DNA of 64,000 nt, from the NCBI RefSeq assembly GCF_025452195.1, contig NZ_CP104973.1, positions 3,765,001-3,829,000 on the forward strand, in the 5' to 3' direction. A model generated the notes under the pieces. It searched no databases and was not told the DNA's origin. It saw nothing but the letters and a program-made list of their open reading frames with translations. The stretch is from Phyllobacterium zundukense (GTDB taxonomy: Bacteria > Pseudomonadota > Alphaproteobacteria > Rhizobiales > Rhizobiaceae). How positions within the stretch are numbered: the stretch's first letter is position 1; each line of letters starts with the position of its first letter. The translations under genes and the position numbers were made by a program. Shown piece by piece: positions 56,403 to 64,000 of this stretch.

Positions 56403-57746
56403 CTAATCGATCTTCGCCATGGCGAGCTTTTGGTCGAACTCACTCAAGGTAAGCTCGTCGGCTTCGGCATGCGCGGCCAACTGCGGTATCGACAGATAGG
56501 GCGAGGTTCCGGATATCCAACAGATCATCATCGTCAGGTAAATGAAAACCGCGTCCGTCGCATCGTGACCGAACATGATACCCAGCATGCCCGTAATCAC
56601 ATAACTGCTCACCAGCAGTAGGGAAATAGCGATTGCGAGATCCCGGCCCGGTCCGGGCTCCTTCTTGCACGCGGCGATTATCGGAGCAGCAAGAAGCCCG
56701 AGCACCGCCAGCACACCCAATATACCGCCGTCGACAGCGGCATTCAAAAAGCCGTTGTGTACGTGCGTAAAAGACATTTTCTTGTCGGGAGGCAAATTCA
56801 GGATCTCGTTGACCCGCGACATGCGATTTTGCGGACCATAGCCGATCAGCGGCGATGCCAGAAAAGCCCGTTTGGCGGCCGACCACAACATCAGTCGCGC
56901 ATTGAGAGAGTTGATACTGTCTGGCTGACGATCCAGCTGCACGATATCGCTTTCGAGCGCATGATAGCGCTCCGTCACCTTCATTGCCGCAATGGCGATA
57001 ATGGCAACGATTATGACGGCTCCAACGACCTTCATGACATTGGTGATTGTCGGCAGGGTTTGTCCTCGCAAGTACCAATACAGAACGGCAAAGTTTACAG
57101 GCATGACCAGCCAGGCCGAACGCGTGCCGGAGAGAAATGCGCAGACAAGACCACATGCAAAACCGGCGATGGCAATAAATCGCTCGGTCCTGCTGTCTGA
57201 ATGCGCATTGAGCAGTGAAATGCTGCCAAACAATACTGTAAACAGTCCGAACACCGCAGCATTCCCGGCGCCCCCTTCGGCACGAGGCGACAGAAAAGCG
57301 ATCTGGACGATGCTGAATATGAGCGAACCGATCATGCCGATGCCAGCACCGGTGATCAAAAAGGGCACAAGACGACCGGGAAGGCTCGCTCGAAGTCGCG
57401 GCAGCACAGCCCAGATTGCGAGGAAGGGAATCATCTTGAAGATGAAGGGAATCCCCTTCGACGCATCGGGATGTACGGCTACCGAAAGTATGGTCACGAG
57501 AACGTAAAAGGTCAGACACCAGGCGACGATCTTGTCGGTTCTGCTCATCTCGAACCGGAAACGTTTTGCTGCGAGTGAAACGATTGCCCATAAAAAGGCA
57601 CAGACCAAGGTCACGGACGTTCCGCTTGCCAGCAGGCCAGGAAACAGCGCAAACACAAATGTAAAGAGACGATTGTTGCGATCGATTCCGATAAAATGCC
57701 CTCTTGTGGGGAGCATTATCGCTTTGGCTAATTGATCTGGAAGCAT
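56403..57746 (-). CDS. O-antigen ligase family protein
   Basis: A 447-aa polytopic protein with about ten to twelve helices and a periplasmic loop containing LLGYGPQNRM-like (SPLIGYGPQNRMS) and FTHVHNGFLNAAVDGG, the WaaL/O-antigen-polymerase (Wzy_C) motif with its catalytic-type histidine. It would join or polymerise surface polysaccharide at the outer face of the inner membrane. It may act with the epimerase behind it and the WecA/WbpM-like pair at 22-25 kb. Ligase and polymerase activities cannot be told apart from sequence. Confidence 0.85.
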   Translation of the reverse strand: MLPDQLAKAIMLPTRGHFIGIDRNNRLFTFVFALFPGLLASGTSVTLVCAFLWAIVSLAAKRFRFEMSRTDKIVAWCLTFYVLVTILSVAVHPDASKGIPFIFKMIPFLAIWAVLPRLRASLPGRLVPFLITGAGIGMIGSLIFSIVQIAFLSPRAEGGAGNAAVFGLFTVLFGSISLLNAHSDSRTERFIAIAGFACGLVCAFLSGTRSAWLVMPVNFAVLYWYLRGQTLPTITNVMKVVGAVIIVAIIAIAAMKVTERYHALESDIVQLDRQPDSINSLNARLMLWSAAKRAFLASPLIGYGPQNRMSRVNEILNLPPDKKMSFTHVHNGFLNAAVDGGILGVLAVLGLLAAPIIAACKKEPGPGRDLAIAISLLLVSSYVITGMLGIMFGHDATDAVFIYLTMMICWISGTSPYLSIPQLAAHAEADELTLSEFDQKLAMAKID

Positions 57747-57832
57747 CTAAGGTTCCGAATGATTATGAGATTCATGCTTGCAACCGTTTTTGTAAGAACC
57801 GTCAAGGCTTCGTGTAGCGCAGTTTGGAATTG

Positions 57833-58903
57833 ATGCAACCAATAACCACCCGCCTGCTGCTATGGTATGATTCTCATCACCGGACTCTACCATGGCGCAT
57901 TTCGCCGCGCGAGCGTCTCGCAGGCAGCACTGCCGATCCCTATCGGATCTGGCTTTCCGAAATCATGCTGCAACAAACGACGGTTGAAGCCGTCAAATCC
58001 TATTTCCGCGTTTTCATCGAAAAGTGGCCGACAGTCGTGGATTTGGCCGCCGCGAGCCAGGACGACGTTTTGCGCGCCTGGGCTGGTCTTGGCTATTATT
58101 CGCGCGCGCGAAACCTGAAGAAATGTGCCGATATCATCTGTGCAGAATATGGCGGGCGTTTCCCGTCCGATCTTGCCAATTTGAAGTCGCTGCCCGGTAT
58201 CGGCGACTACACGGCCGCCGCGATTGCCTCGATCGCATTTGATCTGCCCATGGCCGTTGTCGACGGCAATGTGGAGCGCGTCATCACGCGGCTCTATGCT
58301 CTCGCTACCCCTCTGCCGCTGGCCAAGCCAGAGATCCGCGCGCGCATGCAGGCGCTTACACCTGACGAAAGACCGGGGGATTTTGCCCAGGCAATGATGG
58401 ATCTCGGAGCGACGATCTGCACGCCCAGGCGACCCGCGTGCGTCATTTGCCCGCTCAACGACAATTGCCAGGCGTTGCGAACCACCGATCCGGAATTCTT
58501 TCCTGTGAAAGCGCCCAAGAAAGAGAAGCCCGTTCGCGTTGGGGCTGCCTTCGTCGCTGTTTCCAATGATGAGGTATATTTACGTGGTCGTGCAGAGACG
58601 GGATTGCTTGGCGGCATGGCGGAAGTTCCGACGACATCTTGGACGGCACGTCTCGATGGGGAAACCGAGTTGGATGCAGCCCCCTTTCCCGCTAACTGGA
58701 TCGCCACCGGCAACATCACCCATATTTTTACGCATTTCGAATTGCGTCTTAAAATCTACAAAGCTCATGAAGTAGAGAAAGACATTGCCGCTGGCGGGTG
58801 GTGGGTCAAGGTTGATGAATTGGGAGGCGAAGCCTTGCCCACGGTCATGAAAAAAGCCATTGCTGCCGCCATTCCAGATGCGTTCGCAAGGAGAAAAAAT
58901 TAG
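57833..58903 (+). CDS. mutY: A/G-specific adenine DNA glycosylase MutY
   Basis: A 356-aa repair enzyme that removes adenine opposite 8-oxoguanine. Glu43 in WLSEIMLQQT, the helix-hairpin-helix LPGIGDYTAAAI, the Asp in VVDGNVERV, and the FeS cysteines in CTPRRPACVICPLNDNC are present, followed by the NUDIX-like 8-oxoG recognition domain (about 225-350). The ATG at 57833 is taken in preference to the TTG at 57824. The next gene starts one base after its stop. Confidence 0.95.
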   Translation: MQPITTRLLLWYDSHHRTLPWRISPRERLAGSTADPYRIWLSEIMLQQTTVEAVKSYFRVFIEKWPTVVDLAAASQDDVLRAWAGLGYYSRARNLKKCADIICAEYGGRFPSDLANLKSLPGIGDYTAAAIASIAFDLPMAVVDGNVERVITRLYALATPLPLAKPEIRARMQALTPDERPGDFAQAMMDLGATICTPRRPACVICPLNDNCQALRTTDPEFFPVKAPKKEKPVRVGAAFVAVSNDEVYLRGRAETGLLGGMAEVPTTSWTARLDGETELDAAPFPANWIATGNITHIFTHFELRLKIYKAHEVEKDIAAGGWWVKVDELGGEALPTVMKKAIAAAIPDAFARRKN

Positions 58904-58904
58904 A

Positions 58905-59516
58905 ATGACACAGGTCAAGCATATCGTTTTCGACATTGGCATGGTTCTTATACACTATGATCCACATGCCGCCTTCCTGGATGTCATTCCCGATGCCACT
59001 GAGCGCCAATGGTTCTTCGACAATGTCTGCACACATGAATGGAATGTCGAGCAGGATCGCGGACGGAAATGGCCGGAGGCTGAGGCTCTATTGATCGCCG
59101 ACTTTCCCGACCGCGAGCAGCACATCCGCGCGTTCCGGCAGAACTGGCACATGATGGTTCCGCATTCGATCGATAGCAGCGTCGAGATCATGCGCAAGCT
59201 GATCGCCGATGGTCACGATGTGACGATGCTCACCAATTTCGCCTCGGATACTTTGCGCGAGGCCTGGGAGCGATACCCGTTCCTGACCGAAAGCCGCGGC
59301 GTGACGATTTCCGGCGATGTCGGCCTGATCAAGCCCGACAAGGCAATTTACGATCAACACGTCGCTACCTTTGACCTTGAAGCTTCTGCGACGCTCTTCA
59401 TCGATGACAGCGCCAAGAATGTTGCCGGTGCCAAGGCCGCAGGTTGGCAGTCGGTACAATTCATCGACCCTGAAACCCTCAAGGCCGATCTTGAGAACCT
59501 TGGAATCCGCATCTGA
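58905..59516 (+). CDS. HAD family hydrolase
   Basis: A 203-aa haloacid-dehalogenase-like phosphatase. IVFDIGMVLIHYD (8-20) carries the nucleophile Asp; MLTNFAS, the lysine in GLIKPDKAIY and FIDDSAKNV complete motifs II to IV. The form resembles YihX-type sugar-phosphate phosphatases. The start follows AAGGAGAAAAAATTAGA, and the gene is likely co-transcribed with mutY. The substrate is unknown. Confidence 0.88.
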   Translation: MTQVKHIVFDIGMVLIHYDPHAAFLDVIPDATERQWFFDNVCTHEWNVEQDRGRKWPEAEALLIADFPDREQHIRAFRQNWHMMVPHSIDSSVEIMRKLIADGHDVTMLTNFASDTLREAWERYPFLTESRGVTISGDVGLIKPDKAIYDQHVATFDLEASATLFIDDSAKNVAGAKAAGWQSVQFIDPETLKADLENLGIRI

Positions 59517-59536
59517 TCCCAGCTAAAAGCGAAACG

Positions 59537-59554
59537 CCCGAGACATGCCTCGGG
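59537..59554 (+). terminator. Hairpin after the mutY-HAD pair
   Basis: CCCGAG-ACATGC-CTCGGG forms a 6-bp stem 20 bases past the stop codon. No T-run follows, so termination is uncertain; the R2 repeat behind it could also help. Confidence 0.4.
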
Positions 59555-59583
59555 TGCGCCGCTGGGCATGTTTGGATTCATGC

Positions 59584-59690
59584 TATGACGCGACGAAAAT
59601 GGTGATTTTCGAGCACCGGAGCGCAGCGTACATACTGGTACGCGAGCACCGGAGCGGAGAAAAACGCCATTTGCAGGCCGTCATCGCATA
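59584..59690. repeat. Palindromic repeat R2, copy c
   Basis: Arms ATGACGCGACGAAAATGG and CCATTTGCAGGCCGTCATCG, with inner GAGCACCGGAGCGCAGCGTAC / GTACGCGAGCACCGGAGCGGA. It lies between convergent genes (HAD hydrolase and ccrM). Confidence 0.85.
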
Positions 59691-59695
59691 AATCT

Positions 59696-61707
<2,012 letters not shown>

Positions 61708-61729
61708 CCGGGCCCATTGAAATTCACGC

Positions 61730-61832
61730 TATGACGCGGCGAAAATGCGGTTTTCGAGCACCGGAGCGCAGCGTACTTTAAGGTACGTGAGCACCGGAGC
61801 ACAGAAAAGCGCCATTTGCAGGCCGTCAGAGC
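61730..61832. repeat. Palindromic repeat R2, copy d
   Basis: Close to copy c: TATGACGCGGCGAAAATG and CCATTTGCAGGCCGTCA arms with GAGCACCGGAGCGCAGCGTAC and GTACGTGAGCACCGGAGCAC inside. It lies between convergent genes. Confidence 0.85.
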
Positions 61833-61857
61833 GCGAATAGTGCGACGCCAACCTTTT

Positions 61858-62469
61858 TCACTGTGTTTTCGGCTTTGATTTTGAAGCCGCGCTTGCTGGC
61901 CCTTCGTCGAAACCTATGAACACCTGAATGTTCTGCGCCGTTGGCTTTGGGAAACTCACATTGGGATCGTTGAAAACGAACTGTGTGGCAGCACCATCCG
62001 AAGCCGATATCGCCTGCTTGTGCAGCGTCGAGTACAGCACATTTGTTCCCTGAATGACGGCGACGCGGATAGGTACTGTAATTGTCCCGGGGGTGAATTT
62101 CGGACCGGGTACGACCTTGCCGGAAACGGCCACGTTCATGGTCATGGTAGCGTCGTTTGACTGGCACGACCGCGTCTGGTTCGAGATCGAAGCTTGATAG
62201 ATCAGGTTTTCAGGCGTCTTGTCTGATTTTCCATAATTCGTCAGGACCGAGGTCCCTTCGCGGATCGTCACGGTGGGGCAGAACGCTGTCAATTCGGACG
62301 CTGTTATGCGTTTTTGCGCTTCCGCGGTGGCAAGCGCCTTCTCACTATTCGGGTCGTCGCTGTTGCTGCCGCTGGTCGAGCATCCCGCAAGACCCATAGC
62401 AAAAATCATTGCACAAACCGGGGCGCAAAGTTGATAGAAGGGCAAAGATTTTTGTGCTTCTGACTTCAT
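61858..62469 (-). CDS. Hypothetical lipoprotein
   Basis: A 203-aa predicted lipoprotein. After a hydrophobic signal (VCAMIFAMGLAGCSTSGS) the lipobox LAGC places the acylated cysteine at about residue 30. The mature part is beta-rich with segments FCPTVTIREG, KTPENLIYQASI and VQVFIG-like (NIQVFIGFDEGP) near the end. Similar lipoproteins are common in Hyphomicrobiales but I know no function. It probably faces the periplasm. Confidence 0.75.
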   Translation of the reverse strand: MKSEAQKSLPFYQLCAPVCAMIFAMGLAGCSTSGSNSDDPNSEKALATAEAQKRITASELTAFCPTVTIREGTSVLTNYGKSDKTPENLIYQASISNQTRSCQSNDATMTMNVAVSGKVVPGPKFTPGTITVPIRVAVIQGTNVLYSTLHKQAISASDGAATQFVFNDPNVSFPKPTAQNIQVFIGFDEGPASAASKSKPKTQ

Positions 62470-62500
62470 GAACAGAACTCTCCTTGACGAACGAACCTTA

Positions 62501-62642
62501 AGAGGCCAAACGAAAATTCGTCAGGAAGCGGCGAAAATGGTGGTTTTCCAGTACCGAAGCGGAACGTACGTTTTGTACGTGAGCATCGGAGCACAGAAAA
62601 CCGTCATTTGCAGCCCTTCCATGACGGATTTGCGGTTGGGCT
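62501..62642. repeat. Palindromic repeat R2, copy e (with extended outer arms)
   Basis: GAGGCCAAACGAAAATTCGTC at the left and GACGGATTTGCGGTTGGGCTC at the right extend the usual R2 core, as in copy a. It lies between the divergent lipoprotein and thrC genes, so any hairpin would be in a 5' region, not a 3' region. Confidence 0.82.
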
Positions 62643-62759
62643 CTGACGAACGAGCGTGTTCTATACCAACGGTAAGGAAATAATGCGACGGGGCATTGCA
62701 GCCTTTTTTTGACAAGGGCAGCTACAGCACTATTGGGCAAAACACATGAGGCGACCGAG

Positions 62760-64000
62760 ATGAAATATGTGAGTACCCGGGGAGAAGCGCCGGTTTTGGG
62801 CTTTTCCGATGCGCTTTTATCCGGTCTTGCCCGTGATGGCGGACTCTATCTTCCGGAGCAATTTCCACAGTTTTCCGCTAGCGAAATCCGCTCGCTGCGC
62901 GGCAAAACCTATGCGGAAGTCGCCATTCAGGTTCTGACGCCATTTATAGCCGGCGACATAGACCAGGCCGATTTCGAGAAGATGGTGCATGAGGCCTACG
63001 GTACGTTTCGGCACGAAGCGGTCTGCCCGTTGGTGCAGACCCGGCACAACGAGTTTGTTCTCGAGCTTTTCCATGGACCGACCCTCGCCTTCAAGGATGT
63101 GGCGATGCAGTTGTTGGCGCGACTGATGGATTATATCCTGACGAAGCGTAACGAGCGCGCCACCATTGTCGGTGCAACTTCCGGCGATACGGGCGGCGCA
63201 GCCATCGAGGCATTTGCCAACCGGGATCGCACGGATATCTTCATTCTGTTTCCGCACAACCGCGTTTCGCTCGTGCAGCAGCGGCAGATGACGACATCGG
63301 CGGCATCGAATGTCCACGCGCTGGCCGTCGAGGGGAATTTCGATGATTGCCAGTCCTTGGTCAAAGGCATGTTCAACGATTTGGCCTTCCGCGATTCCCT
63401 TTCTCTGTCGGGGGTCAATTCGATCAACTGGGCGCGGATCATGCCGCAAATCGTTTATTATTTCACGGCTGCCGTTTCGCTCGGTAGCCCGGAGCGCCCG
63501 GTATCCTTCACCGTTCCGACTGGCAATTTCGGCGATATTTTTGCAGGCTACGTCGCAAAGCGCATGGGCCTTCCGATTGACCAACTTGTCATTGCGACCA
63601 ACGATAACGATATTTTGACCCGCACGATCGAAACGGGAATTTATGAAACCCGGGGCGTACTGCACACGACATCGCCTTCCATGGACATACAGGTTTCTTC
63701 CAATTTCGAGCGCCTGCTCTTTGAAGCACACGGTCGGGATGCCGCCGCAGTGCGCCGATTGATGAGCGGGTTGAAACAATCAGGCAGCTTCACGATTGCC
63801 GACACTGTACTTGCCGCAATCCGCGCTGAGTTCGCTGCAGGGCGCTCTACCAAGGCTGAAACGGCCGAGGCAATCGCAAATGTCCTGAAGCAGTCCGGTT
63901 ATCTTCTTGATCCGCATTCGGCCATCGGACTGAAAGTTGCGCGGGAGAAGGCCCGGAGCGAAACGCCAAGCGTTGTACTTGCCACTGCTCATCCGGCGAA
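62760..64000 (+). CDS. thrC: Threonine synthase (partial)
   Basis: The first 413 or so residues of threonine synthase, cut by the right edge; the family has about 465. It converts O-phosphohomoserine to threonine with PLP. STRGEAPVLGFSDALLSGLA is near the start, the PLP lysine is in GPTLAFKDVAMQ, and GATSGDTGGAA and TVPTGNFGDIFAGY bind cofactor and phosphate. GAGGCGACCGAG precedes the ATG. A TTGACA at 62709 in a T-rich stretch may be the -35 of its promoter. Confidence 0.95.
   Translation, partial: MKYVSTRGEAPVLGFSDALLSGLARDGGLYLPEQFPQFSASEIRSLRGKTYAEVAIQVLTPFIAGDIDQADFEKMVHEAYGTFRHEAVCPLVQTRHNEFVLELFHGPTLAFKDVAMQLLARLMDYILTKRNERATIVGATSGDTGGAAIEAFANRDRTDIFILFPHNRVSLVQQRQMTTSAASNVHALAVEGNFDDCQSLVKGMFNDLAFRDSLSLSGVNSINWARIMPQIVYYFTAAVSLGSPERPVSFTVPTGNFGDIFAGYVAKRMGLPIDQLVIATNDNDILTRTIETGIYETRGVLHTTSPSMDIQVSSNFERLLFEAHGRDAAAVRRLMSGLKQSGSFTIADTVLAAIRAEFAAGRSTKAETAEAIANVLKQSGYLLDPHSAIGLKVAREKARSETPSVVLATAHPA

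Noticed and set aside
56440..57591. A 383-codon open frame overlapping the O-antigen ligase gene in another frame
   Set aside because: The product is rich in Arg, Ser and His with no membrane helices or motif; the overlapping ligase frame has family features.

Overview
The window looks like chromosomal DNA of an alphaproteobacterium of the order Hyphomicrobiales (Rhizobiales), probably close to Phyllobacterium, Mesorhizobium or Ochrobactrum/Brucella. The evidence is a CcrM methylase of the usual 377 aa, a fused CysN/CysC, the neighbourhood smc - DsbA-like - DUF721 - mutY - HAD - ccrM - HAD - thrC, and several families of palindromic intergenic repeats typical of this order. The genus is an inference. 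Coding density is high. There is no prophage, insertion sequence or CRISPR array.

Layout. 1-5 kb: an operon on the minus strand with a pyridoxamine-pyruvate-transaminase-like enzyme, a family 5 solute-binding protein and two Dpp-type permeases, split by a Phd/VapC-type toxin-antitoxin pair on the plus strand. 5-12 kb: a transglutaminase / circularly permuted ATP-grasp / alpha-E / DUF2126 cluster, whose largest gene has a frameshift. 12-16 kb: a cobalamin riboswitch and a three-gene ABC importer. 16-20 kb: sulfate activation (cysQ, cysNC, cysD). 20-22 kb: RbsD/FucU-like protein, ribokinase-like protein and tRNA-Gln. 22-27 kb: two surface-polysaccharide genes and a DUF2793 protein. 27-34 kb: purine breakdown (uraH, uraD, xdhB, xdhA, allA, puuE). 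34-38 kb: small membrane proteins, bioY, an MBL hydrolase and a DUF1499 protein. 37-41.5 kb: an intact Tat-exported phospholipase C and a deleted paralogue. 42-47.6 kb: class III aminotransferase, GH31 lipoprotein and NodB-type deacetylase, the last two frameshifted. 47.7-64 kb: ppdK, smc and the conserved housekeeping neighbourhood, interrupted by an epimerase and an O-antigen ligase, and ending in thrC.

The most interesting pattern is a roughly 300-nt element present three times (12.3-12.6, 22.2-22.5 and, inverted, 25.6-26.0 kb). Each copy combines a strong Shine-Dalgarno site, a short ORF starting MW(F/Y)LPL, and several hairpins whose paired bases change together between copies. I read it as a dispersed structured RNA with a leader-type peptide. 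At least four other repeat families occur. One half-copy of the commonest palindrome lies in frame inside xdhA.

Five separate single-base frameshifts all change the length of a short homopolymer. Several of these 'broken' genes may therefore be sequencing errors, not real pseudogenes.
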